From the NCBI GenBank assembly GCA_964058805.1, contig CAXKVV010000539.1, positions 1 through 38,588 on the forward strand: DNA of 38,588 nt, read 5' to 3'. Each line of letters starts with the position of its first letter. Position 1 is the stretch's first letter. The stretch comes from Schoenoplectus triqueter (taxonomy: Eukaryota > Streptophyta > Magnoliopsida > Poales > Cyperaceae). The notes under the pieces were generated by a model. That model saw only the letters and a program-made list of their open reading frames with translations, did no database searches and was not told where the DNA came from. Of the stretch, positions 24,191 through 36,200 are shown one piece after another. A program made the position numbers and the translations under genes.

Positions 24191-25318
24191 CTTTTTGTTG
24201 TTGTTTGCTTTATACAGAGCTGAATAGGTGGTTATGAAATGAACATGAGAAACAGAGGAAGGGAAGGACGGAGGCAGGGAGAAGAAAGGAGAGATGGAAG
24301 ATTGGAAGAATACTACTATTCTGGTATTTAATGGCACAGCATCAATTATTTTTGGAGACTTGATTTTAATATGCACCAACCACGCCAGAAAAGTTTAAAA
24401 TAATTAAGGCGCCTCAAGTTTTATTGTTTGACCCATGATTTTGGAATAAATGTACGCACATCACCACATGACGGGAGGAAGTATCAACCAATAACATGTT
24501 ATTCTTACATTCTTATCTCAATATATGTACAATATTTCTATCCTTTTGAATAGTTTACAGTTTAACCACTAAACACTTATGAATCCTGATTGAAATCAAA
24601 CCGCCGAAATTAATTAGTACTCTTACAATCCTGCTGAATCAAGTGATTTTTTAACTATCTAAAAAATAAAAATTTTGATCCCAACTAAATTTTCATATGA
24701 AAATCATTTTAATCGATTCGGATCGATCATTTAGACTTTAAAAATGAAAAACATATCCATTACTTAAATATGCAACCTTACATATTAAAATAAAACCATC
24801 AGATATAATCCGCATCATTATGTAAACAGTATGTACAAGAATTAAGAGATAAGAGCTGATGAAATACATTTTTTTTTTAAATTAGCATCAAGAGCTTGTA
24901 AAAATCCATTATATATGCGGACACTATCAATACGTTGATTTTTCAAATTCTTAACTTCATCATATCAAAGTAAAAATAAAACTGATTTTTCATGTTCCCG
25001 TATTAGAGCGTAATGCAAAGCATTCCAGTAGTTATCATTTTTTGTTTGTTTTTTTTTTTTTTTGCTTTTTTTGAGAAAACAGCAGTTATCTTGATGCATA
25101 AATAAAACATCACCGAAGAACCAGACAAATTAATGGCTTTATGCACCAAGTCATAAATTATCCATTTTTCAGGAGCGCTGTTTTATGCATTCATTTTTAT
25201 TATTAGATCTAGCACATAATTTTTAAAATCATAAAAATTTATAAGTATACATCTATCATGAAAATAATAAGATCAAATATTTTAATTCAAATTTGAATAT
25301 TAAATTTTTAAATATATA
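24191..25318. other. Gene A upstream region and AT-rich spacer
   Basis: 24191-24400 is the likely 5' leader and promoter of gene A, with a purine-rich GGAAGGGAAGGACGGAGG tract on the plus strand. Further right it is AT-rich, with a T run of about 16 near 25044-25063. At about 24642-24740 lies a decayed copy of one arm of the palindromic MITE at 14540-14944 (shared ATCTAAAAAAT, TTGATC, CGGATCGATCATTT-type segments). Confidence 0.45.
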
Positions 25319-26033
25319 CAAAATTGGATATATATCTCTCAACACATTTCAATTTGAATATTAACCTCTCAAAATTTGAAAATTAGATATTTATCCCTCA
25401 AAATGTCAAAATCTTAGATATTTATCCATAATTACTATTATCTTAACAGAAATTAAATTATAATTAATTAAAATTATAATAGAACAAAAATACACTTCCT
25501 TTCATTCCCGCTATTTGCTTAATTCTACAACAGTGTCTTTAAATAGTCTTGCTCTTTATTTTTTCATGGATTCTATGAGCTCGAGAATGGGTAATCAACA
25601 ATCTAAAGCACAACCATCAACCTCCCTAAAAAACTGATCGAGTTTCAGCAGTCTCCTTGAGACACATGTGACTGGGTCTTCTAAATCTTAACTGTGAAGA
25701 AAGGGCATGTGTTTGTTGAGATTTTTAAATTTGAGAAGTGGAGAAAAATAAAGTTTAAAATTCGTCTTATTCAACTTGATCAGATGATAAAGATAAAAAT
25801 TAATGTTTCTCAATTTGCTAGTTCTCAGCTAAATTGAGTCGAGTTGTTGACTGATGGAGAGATATTTTTGTCCTTTTATAATTTTAATTAATTGTTAATT
25901 TAATTTTTATAAGAATAATAGTAGTATTTATAAATATTCAAAAGTTTGATATTTTGACGGATAAATATCTATTTTTTAAATTTTAAGGGATGAATATTCA
26001 AATTGAAATGTGTTGAACGGTATATAACTAATT
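25319..26033. mobile_element. TIR element with ~175-bp inverted repeats, ~715 bp
   Basis: The left arm (about 25319-25494) and right arm (about 25861-26033) are inverted copies. TCAACACATTTCAATTTGAAT reads outward on both sides, and the pairing goes on through TTAGATATTTATCC.TCAAAAT and AATTAATTAAAATTATAAT. The middle (25495-25860) is more GC-rich and not recognised. Long terminal repeats of this kind fit non-autonomous Mutator-like elements, but no target duplication was found, so the superfamily is open. Confidence 0.6.
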
Positions 26034-26530
26034 TTATCTAAAATATAAATTAAAAAATAAATAGATGACATCGAAATCGTATACACTAAAACTAGCAAAT
26101 TTCTTCTCATATACATATAAAAGCTTAATTATGAAGTGACTCATTCTAGAAATACTAATTCTGCTCATTAATAATTATATATAACTTTATTATCTTATTA
26201 TGAAATTCCGTCGCAGCCTGTCTTATGTGTGGATTGTGCAACTACATATACCACCTTGGACTTTACAATTTGCAGATAATATTATTGTATTGGTGCAACT
26301 AAATGCCTAGAAAGTAAGACATCTCTTTCATTCTTGACAACTTCGCCACTCTCACAGAACATTATATTGTTGCATTCTCCATGCCAGCGTGTCGAGGGGC
26401 AATGGTTGGATGACTATAGCACGGTTGATTGTTGGCGATCACAGTACCTGAACGAGGGGCTATCTTTTAGAGCAGGATCAAAAGTTGTATTTTTTTTGTA
26501 GGGGAGATCAAAATCTATAAATTTTCTTTA
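26034..26530. other. Intergenic DNA, nothing recognised
   Basis: No open frame, RNA or repeat of note. Base composition rises slightly in GC around 26380-26460 (TGCCAGCGTGTCGAGGGGC) without a coding signal. Confidence 0.4.
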
Positions 26531-26548
26531 ATATATATATATATATAT

Positions 26549-26929
26549 GAGTAAAGCTTTCTTGAGTTTAACTCAAAAAGTACATCAAATCATCTCCAAA
26601 TTTTAATTTATCATACTCATTAAATTCTTTATATGAAAATCTTATGGGATGCAAAAATTTGGAGTGTTTTGAGTTTTTTAAGTCGTGATTTTTAATTTTT
26701 GAAAATCAACTCTAAAAAAATAATAATATATTCAATACTTGAATATCATTTTAAAAAATTAAAAATGGTGACTTAAAAAACTCAAAACAGTCCAAATTTT
26801 TGCATCCCATAAGATTTTCATATAAAGAATTTAATGAGCATGATAAATTAAAATTTAAAGACGATTTGATATGCTTTTTGAGTTAAGCTTACGGAAGACA
26901 TCCGTGAGCTTAAGCTCATGGTATCTTTA

Positions 26930-26932
<3 letters not shown>
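26549..26932. mobile_element. (TA)n-associated MITE, family 2 copy 1, 384 bp
   Basis: Begins GAGTAAAG and ends CTTTACTC, with (TA)n directly on the left (26530-26548) and (CT)n then (TA)n on the right (26931-26965). The arms pair around a centre near 26720-26740 (CTTATGGGATGCAAAAATTTGG against its inverse). The left arm has lost the ATACCGTGAGCTTAAACTC segment that the 31-kb copy retains. No coding capacity. Confidence 0.85.
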
Positions 26933-26964
<32 letters not shown>

Positions 26965-26965
26965 G
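26931..26965. repeat. Compound (CT)n(TA)n microsatellite
   Basis: About 10 CT units followed by about 7 TA units at the right border of the MITE. Confidence 0.85.
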
Positions 26966-27009
26966 AATATATATAATTATAAAAAAATAAAATTATTTTG
27001 ATCGGAGTT

Positions 27010-27265
27010 AACTAAACCTGTCATAGTGTTCTAAATTAGTATCGTGTTAAAACACGTCGTATCATATATCATGTTGTGTTGTGCCATATTTTTTTATTTT
27101 TATATTTTTTGTGTCGTGCCGTGTCATATCTAAAATTGATAGAGAGCAGCACGATAAGAATAAGACACGTCGTGACTATTGTGTCGTGTTTAATCTTGTC
27201 ATGTCTAATCATGTCGTATACAATCGTGTCATATTTATGTAATATGACGTGTCTTAATCGTACTA
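27010..27265. repeat. CGTGTC/GACACG-rich degenerate repeat
   Basis: Repeated variants of CGTGTCGTGTCAT around an AT-rich middle. A similar patch lies at about 30395-30545 (TCGTGTCGTGTCGTACTG, GTGCCATATCATGC, ACCATGCCATACC). Such motifs are typical of the subterminal part of hAT-like MITEs, but neither patch has clear ends. The open frames across them (27076-27291, 30403-30759) are not genes. Confidence 0.4.
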
Positions 27266-27437
27266 AATTATTAAAAAATTCAGAAAATTAAAAAAACAAA
27301 AACAAAAATGTAAAATGTAAAAAAATAAAAAAATACCAAAAAATATGGACATTTAATTTAAAACATGAAATTTATAAATTATTCCTCTTTTTTTTTCGAA
27401 TTTGGGACCATATATGTTAGAAATATAAACTGAGTTA

Positions 27438-27503
27438 CTAACTTATAAATATATTAGTATAATTTAAGAACTAACTTATAAATATATTAGTATAATTTAA
27501 GAA
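27438..27503. repeat. Perfect tandem duplication of 33 bp
   Basis: Two identical adjacent units beginning CTAACTTATAAATATATTAG (27438-27470 and 27471-27503). Confidence 0.95.
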
Positions 27504-29992
27504 AGGAAGCTGATAACCATCTCCAAAGATTTATCCCCAAAATATATCCCCATCTTGACCGACGTGAAGCATTCGCGAGTAAATGCTCTCTCCGATTCAA
27601 TTTATATCAAAACAATAAGTTCTTTGACAACAACGATTTTATAATATTGTACATTGAAGTGCATTATCCCAAATTTTGTGGTTTGTCCACTTAATCCTAA
27701 ATTCGAGTGTTGTCGGATATTGATCAATTGGTCCAAAGTCTCCATAACTATTTATATTTATTTGTGGTGTTATTTGTGATAAATAAATCAATTATTATTG
27801 GCTTGTACAATTGTATTAGCATTTAATCGTAATAGTTCCACCTTTTGTCTCAAAAAAGAAGATCCCAAGTTTATGATAACGTGTCAATATAATATTCAAT
27901 AATATGCCTCACTACATATTTAGTTTTTTTTTTCACTTCATAGCTATTTATATCAATTATGTGTGTTACTTATATTTTATAAGTGAATTATTGACATTAA
28001 TTATGTAAAAACATTAGGGTAAATGTCATATGCATATAATAATTCACTTTGATCTTATTTATATTTCACAAATGAACTATTTACATTAGCTATGTAAACA
28101 CAATAACTTTCATATACCAATAAAATTGACTAGTGAACTGCTACGCTTTAATTCTAATTATACCAATTTCATGGGCTATTTATATTTTCATAAATGAACT
28201 ACTTACATTAATTATGTACATATATTATAATAATTAATGATTTAAAATATGAATTTCAATATGTGTGCGGATGGTCATCATATATCTCATATGTGAATTT
28301 TCATATAGAGTCTTATGTGCGGATTTTATATCTATAATATAATAAATAAAAGCATTAAATAGTAAAAAAAAGGTTGTCTAGTGGTTTTGGTGCTTATACA
28401 ATAGCACATTTGTACAAGTTTGAATCTCAATAAATGCATATTATTTTCTGAATTTTGGAGGTATTTTTTGTGACATATACCAAATATTTGGCAAAGTTTG
28501 TAGATTTTCTATGATGTATACTGCACACTGGGCCACACAAGTTGCATACTGAGCCAAAATGATATATTAATATCGCATATTATTCTGAGAATGATCAGAC
28601 CACCGCATACACATATGTAGCTACAATGATCATATTTTAAAATAGTGATAATAACTGTCACATATCAATACACTAATCTCTCAATATGCTCTTTTACTAT
28701 AATGCTATTTATATAAATTTTATTAATTTATTTATACTAATTCAACTAGTTATTAATAATTATTATATCAATATTTACTTCATGATGTTATTTGTAGTGC
28801 TTTTAACATCGTATGACATATTTTATGCTTAAATATTTTTTCTATTTATATTTTATATGATGTTCCTTAATATCTAATGTAGAATGACATGCATTGAGTT
28901 ATTTAAAATAATTTATTAAAGCCAAAGACATGATCTTTGAATGTGATCCATTTATACATATTTCTATCTATTTAGATATATCATAAACTTTTATAAATGA
29001 TATGCAATACCTTTTAAGATATTTATAGTTGTTAAATATACTATTTATACTGAATTTTACTAGTTATTAGTGACAATAAGAAAATTGAATTATATAATTT
29101 ATATTATATTTGCATATAAATTAATTAAAACTAAATAGAAGCAAATAGAACATAATCAGTTATGAAGAAAAATAATAAAATGCCAAGATGATTTTTTTAA
29201 TCATGTTTGTTCAGAAAAAGATCTTTCATCCAACATGAAAAGGCTATTTTCTGCTTGAAAAAAATTAAAGTAGCAAATAGCTGTAAAATGAATGTAAATA
29301 TTTATGTGCAATATTTTTCGATCTCAAATCCAAATTCAGTAAAAGCACGAAAGATAAATAATCATGAACTAAAAATATTAGAGCAAAGTAAATTAAAATA
29401 TGACTAAAACTAATATAAAGTAAAAAAAGACTAGAAATATACGAAAAAAATCCATATGGAAGTAAAAACGATCATATATGATATCATAATAAGCATATTG
29501 AATGAATATCTTGCATTGACTTTGATTTTTGATAAGTATTAGGACTTTTATTTTGAATAATATTCAACAAAATAAAAGAAAATTTGTCAGAAAAAAGATA
29601 ATGAAAGCCACACATTCTAGTGAGAAAAAGAAGAGGAAATAGGGAGCAGTAATTGCTTTGTGTGGATGCGCAATCATAATCATAGGGAGAAAGAATGAAA
29701 ATAGAGATTGGTAATTGTATGTGTCTATTGCCTTGATAACTTCTTCAAAGAAAAATGTGCGATACTTATAAAATTTTATCTTTTCGTTTCATCAATGGAG
29801 AGACGCTTTATGTTTTAAATTCAGTTACTATAAGTGGAAAGTGTTAACTAAAATAGCGGAACAAAAAATAGAAAGTTTCGTTTGGGGACGGAGACTGGGG
29901 ATGAAATATTGGGGATAAATATATTTATCCTTTAAGAAATTAAAATCTAAATATTAAAATTAAAATTAAAATTAAAATTTATACCTCTGTCC
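27504..29992. other. AT-rich spacer, possibly one large inserted element
   Basis: TTTATCCCCAAAATATATCCCC at about 27530-27552 is inverted at about 29896-29925 (GGGGATGAAATATTGGGGAT, then AAATA). These could be the ends of a 2.4-kb element. Inside, a ~45-bp motif with ATTTATATTT.CA.AAATGAACTA.TTACATTA recurs three times at about 27955, 28050 and 28165. No coding region was recognised. Confidence 0.3.
28371..28435 (+). mobile_element. tRNA-derived SINE-like segment
   Basis: GTTGTCTAGTGGTTTTGGTG resembles the A box of plant tRNA-derived SINEs. About 30 bases later AGTTTGAATCTC resembles the B box (GGTTCGAATCTC). The spacing is right for an internal RNA polymerase III promoter. The 3' tail and target duplication were not found. 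Confidence 0.4.
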
Positions 29993-30175
29993 TTAAAAAG
30001 AGTCCGGATACGAAGAGTTGTACATATATCTGTATTCTTCATAATTGTATATATATAAATTTGAGTATCTCGTAAATGAATCTTCTTTCTCAAGGTGCTG
30101 ATTCACCTCTGACATCCTTTCATTTGGGTTAAAACTTGATGCAGCGGTAACTTCTTCCTGATTAATTGAGTACAT
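29993..30175 (-). pseudogene. Possible protein-coding scrap, unknown family
   Basis: A 60-codon minus-strand frame with balanced composition in its first 40 residues (NQEEVTAASSFNPNERMSEV, then NQHLEKEDSFTR), which looks protein-like, then AT-rich. No flanking exons, promoter or known domain was recognised. It may be a gene fragment carried by a transposable element, or chance. Confidence 0.2.
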
Positions 30176-31211
30176 CCACGACTTGTCTTAAAACCTACTT
30201 TCTGCATTATGTCAATCCTTCAATAAAATCAAAGCCTCAAATATTTCTCACTCAATCTCGTTCTTTTGACTATTAGAATCCTATTAGCTACAGTGAAACT
30301 TAATTCAAAAGCTACTATGGACGCCGAAATGATAAAAATATCACAAGTCATGGATGTTAAATTTGGGAACATACTCTTAACTGGATGCGAAAATTATAAC
30401 TCGTGTCGTGTCGTACTGTATTTTTATTTTGTGCCATATCATGCTTTCGTGTCGTATTTAAATTTTATACTATACCATGCCATACCATACTATACTTAAT
30501 AACCATATTGTGTCGCTCTCAAACTATACCATTTCATATTGTACTCAGCCACTTTAGACACAAATTTAAAACACTATCAGTCCCACCGCCATGTAGATCC
30601 GTCTTGATAGCTAGAAAGTCAAAAACGAATTTCAAATATTTAGGTGGAAAAGGAATTAATGTCTATGGAATAAATATTCTTGGCTGGTTGTCTGCACCTC
30701 TAAATATAGTCAACTACACATTGCAATTTGCAATGACAACTTCAATTTTATTGGCTTGATCTATATAAATGGGTCGATAGCTAAATGTTTTTTTTTTACA
30801 TTCTTCGAAGTATTTGTACTTCTTCGATAATTTGATATTAGTGAGTAGTTGCTGATTCGTTATCAAAGCAAAAAATAAATTACAATAAAATACTCAATTT
30901 ATATGAAATTTGATAAGTAAACTCTCATGCATCCAGCTAGTTGAAGACCTATTAATTTAGGTTATCATTTCTAAAATTTTAATTACTTTGAAAAATATTA
31001 AGACCAATAAATTTTAATTAGTTGAAAATATATCATCCCTTTTAATTAATTCCATTGCTTTGTGCAGCTATATACCTCTATGAAGCACCTTGAATTATTT
31101 TACTACTAAATTACATGCGCGCAGCCGTATTGTTACATGATTTACGGACAGAAAAATGACTTGATGAGATTAGTTGGACGTGGTTGACATCATGTGCCTA
31201 TGAAGCTTCCA

Positions 31212-31212
<1 letters not shown>
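30176..31212. other. Intergenic DNA, nothing firm
   Basis: Contains the second CGTGTC-type patch (30395-30545). Otherwise AT-rich with no gene or RNA signal. Confidence 0.35.
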
Positions 31213-31213
<1 letters not shown>

Positions 31214-31264
<51 letters not shown>

Positions 31265-31296
31265 TAAAGATACTATATATATATATATATATATAT
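31214..31296. repeat. Interrupted (TA)n tract with a duplicated MITE tip
   Basis: About 24 TA units (31214-31261), then GAGTAAAGATAC (31262-31273), then about 11 more TA units, then the intact MITE, which starts with the same GAGTAAAGATAC. The tip and its TA flank are therefore present twice. Confidence 0.9.
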
Positions 31297-31702
31297 GAGT
31301 AAAGATACCGTGAGCTTAAACTCACGTAGGTCTTCCGTGAGATTAACTCAAAAAATATATCAAATTATCTCCAAATTTTAATTTATCATGCTCATTAAAT
31401 TCTTTATATAAAAATCTTATGGGATGCAAAAATTTGAAGTGTTTTGAGTTTTTTAACCCACCGTTTTTAATTTTCTAAAATGATGTTCAAATATTAAATA
31501 TTTTATTATTATTTTAGAGCTGATTTTCAAAAATTAAAAACCATGACTTAAAAAGCTCAAAACGCTCCAAATTTTTGCATCCCATGAGATTTTCATATAA
31601 AGAATTTAATGAAAATGATAAATTAAAATTTGGAAATAATTTGATATATTTTTTGAGTTAAATTTACGGAAAGCTTCTGTGAGCTTAAACTCATGGTATC
31701 TT

Positions 31703-31705
<3 letters not shown>
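31297..31705. mobile_element. (TA)n-associated MITE, family 2 copy 2, ~409 bp
   Basis: Left end GAGTAAAGATACCGTGAGC; right end reversed GTAAAGATACCATGAG. The arms pair over most of the length (CATCCCATGAGATTTTCATA against TATAAAAATCTTATGGGATG). (TA)n lies on both sides. It is clearly homologous to the element at 26549-26932, with a fuller left arm. Confidence 0.88.

Positions 31706-31734
<29 letters not shown>
31706..31734. repeat. (TA)n microsatellite right of the MITE
   Basis: About 14 TA units directly after the MITE end. Confidence 0.9.
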
Positions 31735-31737
<3 letters not shown>

Positions 31738-32235
31738 AGCAGCTCTACAATTAATTAATGTTCTGTCAAAAAATGAATAATTTTGCTTGTTTCCACTCGT
31801 ATGTGTCATGTGCACAACTCATGAAGTCAGAATCACCTCCATATCATATTTTCTCTGTTTCTTTTATTTTTAAATGTTTGGCAGCTAGCAGCTGCAATGC
31901 TGCGTGCCATAGTCAAGTTTATTAAGAATTAATCACTTGGAAAATTGTTTATTAATCTTTAGTAATTCAAAGTTCAAATTCGAATTATAATAATGACTAA
32001 TATTACTTATATATAATGTCGATAAAATATGATGGTATCATTGATATAAAAAAAAAGTCTAAAGTGGTGGTTAACCAGGAATCTAAGAAACGATCAATGT
32101 AATTGAGTAACTGATTAATAAGAGTAGATACTGTCTATAAAAATCAAGATCAATGGAGACAGAAATCAAGATTTTAAATATAAATATCTACATCTCTGAG
32201 GTCTCACTTCGATAAGGAGTGTCAATATATTGATA
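31735..32235. other. Intergenic DNA, nothing recognised
   Basis: AT-rich, no open frame or repeat structure of note. Confidence 0.4.
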
Positions 32236-32239
32236 AAAA

Positions 32240-32790
32240 AAAACCTTATAATTGAAGTCTTAGCTTCTTTACATAGTTTGTACTAAAAGACTAAGATATA
32301 ACAAAAAAAAAATATAACAATACATTACTCAAGGCGCAAAAATAATAAGAAAATGAACAATTGAGTAATTCAAGACTCAATTCAATGAGAAAAGCAAGAA
32401 CTACTAGCTAGTCTTTGACTTAAGATCTTTGATGAACAATTATTTTGATTTAGCTAAAAGGCTCAAAACTATATGGCTCAAAGTTAAGTGCTTGTGTTCA
32501 GAGAATTTTGAGAATTTAAATTTTTTAAGTTAGAATGAGAAGAAACTAAGCAATCCTTTAAATATAGTTCAAAAAAAAAAGAACTGATTGAGTTGTTTCG
32601 AGTTAAGCCGTCATATATGACTTAACATGAATTCAATCACATAAAATGATCGTGATCTAGGTTAATTTTGAGCAATTTGGGCTTTCAATCTGATGAGACT
32701 TTATAACGGCTCAACCGTTGAATGGTTGGGAAGCGTGTCCTATGGACAATTTTTTACGCCATAGAAAATTTTCTGAGAATGTGGCCGCGA
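32240..32790 (-). mobile_element. LTR-like remnant on the minus strand
   Basis: Read on the minus strand it contains CAACGGTTGAGCCGTTATAAAG, a TATA-like ACTATATTTAAAGG, then phrases such as TTTGAGCCATATAG and TTGAGCCTTTTAGC. ATGTAAAGAAGCTAAGACTTC comes near the end. The make-up is like the segment at 3560-3990 and parts of the large inverted repeat. No partner LTR or coding domain was found. Confidence 0.3.
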
Positions 32791-33285
32791 CTCAAGCAAA
32801 AATAAACTCTATTTTGTTGTTTCATCAAATATTTCAAGTCAAATTTTTACAAAATCAAAACACAAGTAATCCTAGACTATTCTAAAATATCCTACGCTTT
32901 CCAATCTTCATAATGTTCAGTGTTAACATGCAATCTTGACTCAAAAAAAATTTGTAAAATTCAAGTTTAATGTTTTTGCAAATTGATAAATTTCAAAAAA
33001 TTATTCAGTACAACAGTATTTATGTGATTTAAAATTTCAACAATTCGAAATTAACAGTTCTTGATTCATAAAAATTACCATATATTTATTACAAAAAGAA
33101 TAAAATAAAACCACCTTATAAACAAATATTAACTCTAAAACAATACAAAAAGAATCAAATTAATCTGAACTATTATTTTCGAAATGAAAATTATAATAAT
33201 TCTAATTTATATGTACGAACTGATGCCTCAAAACTATGTTGCATATCAGCATATGGCTTTCCATTTTTCCATTTTTCAAATTATC
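32791..33285. other. 3' flank of gene B
   Basis: AT-rich. The proximal part is likely the 3' UTR of the minus-strand gene B. No other feature was seen. Confidence 0.4.
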
Positions 33286-36200
33286 TTAATGCATGCATAT
33301 ACCGGGTACTCTCCAAGATACCGCTCCCTTGTTTATCTCCTCCTCTGTTAAGGTTTTGTACCTGTTCCAGTCAACTAAAAGGCTTCTCAAATCATGCAAT
33401 TTAGCTCCTATGCCGACACAGCAGTTTGCGTGCATCGTGTAGAGCTTATTGAAATCATTTGTGCTGTTGCAAAAGCCCATGTTATAAGTTGTGCTGAGAA
33501 ACTGTATTTTGATTTGCATACGATACACTACATCGAACTTGATTTGGTTGAAAACCCATTGTTCGTGATTTGGTGGGAACTTTTCTCTTGATTCATGCCA
33601 GTATTTAAATAGTTCAATATTTTTCGGACTTGATTTTACATAAAGAAATCCTGTGTTTGGGAAATTCCAGTGGCTGTTTTCGTCGCCAAAAAAGAAATCA
33701 CAAGACGTGGAAATGTCGGCGTCTGGTGCGAACCGCTTGAAGGGACTTCTGAACCACATTATATCCACATCCTGTGGCAATTAATTGGTAGAAGAAACTG
33801 TTAAAACCAGAAACCAGAAAGCATATAATTGTCAACAAATTGAACTTCTGAACAATTTGTTTCATAGCTTGCATTAGAACATTTTTCCATAATTAAGCGT
33901 GTACCGTGAAAAGAAAGTTGTAACCGAGCTCAAGAATTCTCTGTTGCAGCTTGACCTTTGCCCAGACCAAGTCGAAGTAGTCGCTTGTCATGTACACCTT
34001 CTCTCCGGCAAAATTGGCTCCTTTGAGGAGATAGCAGAATGGGTGCAACGTCGAGCATCTCTTGTATGCCTTTGGATCCAATGTAATTATGATCAAATTA
34101 TCCAAAAGATGATCGATGTTTTCGCCACTGCGAAAGCTCTCCAAAAACAGATCAAGGAGGGAATTCGGCGCAGCCCACGCCTCGTTCACTGACGTCATTA
34201 TGATGTTCTTGTCTTTGCTTGCTGCTTCTTTTAGTAATTCTTCAAGATTGTCTGAATTTTCTGGCTGTAAAAGAACTCGGAGAATTAACTTGTTGTATTT
34301 CTTTTTTTTGTTTATAATATGTTTTTGTAGGGGGTTCATTAGCATTTTTAAGTTTTGACTAATGAACTAGGTTAAATGGTAAATTTATTAAAAATCACTG
34401 TACAGGACTATGATGGAAATTCGTGATGCTCTAAGGCCGTTCTGTGAAACTTACTATGTTAAGAGAAAACTTGTACATGGTTCATGGCACAAAACTGAGA
34501 CTTTTTCAAATTGACCGAACTAGCTTTGATAATTAGAAAAAAAAATATATAATTTAACCTGTTCTATTAGGAGTATAGGTTTGGAGATACTATAGGTTGT
34601 ATATTGTTGGAGATGATTAGCAAATGTATAGGGGTTAGGTAGGAGATTATAGAGATAGTTAGTTTGAGAGATACTTAGTGTAGCAAGATTACTTAGTCTA
34701 TAAATAGAGGCTTAGACATTGTAATCAATGCAATTCAAAGATAATCAAAGATTCATTTCTCTCTCACTCTCTCATTCTATCATGATATCAGAGCAAGGAA
34801 TTTGCTGGAATTAGGCTTACGCCTATTCCAGGAATAATGCATCTATTCCAATCTTATTCCACACAATAAACCAATACAAAGCCTTTATTCTAGGAATAAA
34901 CCTCTCTATTATGCTGCCTATTCTCGAATCTAAACCTCTCTATTCTCTCTCCATTTCTATTCTTTACCAGTATACGATCAAGAGCTCTCTTGATTCTTTC
35001 TTCTTCTTCTCAAAAGATTTCAAGATCCTCAATTCTTCTTCTCTCTTCATCATGTCCACGCCAAATACACAAATTATCCCGCAAATCATCATTAATCAAC
35101 CTACTCATATCGATCATCGAGTTTCTTGCAAACTTGCCGATAATAATTCGATTTTCTGGAGATTTGAGGTTTATAAAATCGTCAAGAACCTTGGTTTGAT
35201 TGGTTTTCTTACTGGTTCGATCTCTGCTCCTCCATCAACCATTACGTCAGAAGGGGGCACAACTAAGATAAATCCCAATTACAGGAGGTGGCACATGTAG
35301 GATCAGCTCCTCCTTGGATGGCTCAGATCCATGATTCTTGAGCCAGTTCTTGCACGATTCATGCATTGTCAGACTTCGCGAGGCTCAGAATCCTGCTCTG
35401 CATATTTTGAGAAGATGAAGTCAATGGCCGATGAACTAGCCGCTCTTGGAGTACCCATCTCAGATGAAGCACTCCAGATTATAATTTCAGCCCTGACCAA
35501 GCTCGCTGCCAAGATCTCTTCTTGTGAAGCTTGGCTCTTCTAAGCCGATGATCGCGAGTCAGGAGGAGATGATCAAGAACCGCGTGCCAACCGAGGCGAG
35601 AAGCACTCAGGTCAAAAATGAATTTGGAAATGCTTTCAACAAAAAAAAAAATTGAAATCTGATCCACTTCAGTGTCATTGCCTAATTTGCCCAAATTATC
35701 CCACAATAATCATCTACAACTCTTCCAAACCTTTCTACAATTCAAAACCAAAACCTCTACTCCCAATTAAATTTCCAACGATCAAACTATGCACCGGGCT
35801 TCTATTCTTCTTTTCTTTTCTTTCAAGAGAACTCAAACGAGTCTCGGATTGTAAAAAGGACAAAGATCCTTCTATTGATGTTTCAAAATGACTCAAAAGA
35901 GCATGAAACAATCAATAGTTTTGTTTCTTGAGCCAAAAGAGCTCTTCTTCCTTCTACCTTTCTTCAAGATGACCCGAGATGTAATTGGAGATCAAATTCA
36001 TGAATCAATTACAAACGAAAGCCAAACAAACAAACTCTATTTCTCTCCTTTATTTCAAGAAGTCTCCAACGAGCTTCTATGAATATCCAAACCGAAATAC
36101 ATAAAGGACCTAGGAATCATCTATGAACCCCATTGGAGGTGATGAGTTGAGGCACTAAAGAAGAAAGCCCTTCTATAAACCCAAATGTGAGGAGACGATG

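Noticed and set aside
24191..24379. Upstream in-frame ATG at 24379 as the start of gene A
   Set aside because: It would add 63 residues unlike the family (a Phe/Ser/Pro-rich stretch) before the signal anchor. The ATG at 24190 gives the usual short cytosolic tail.
33899..34192. Plus-strand 97-codon frame
   Set aside because: Antisense of exon 2 of sugar-transferase gene B.
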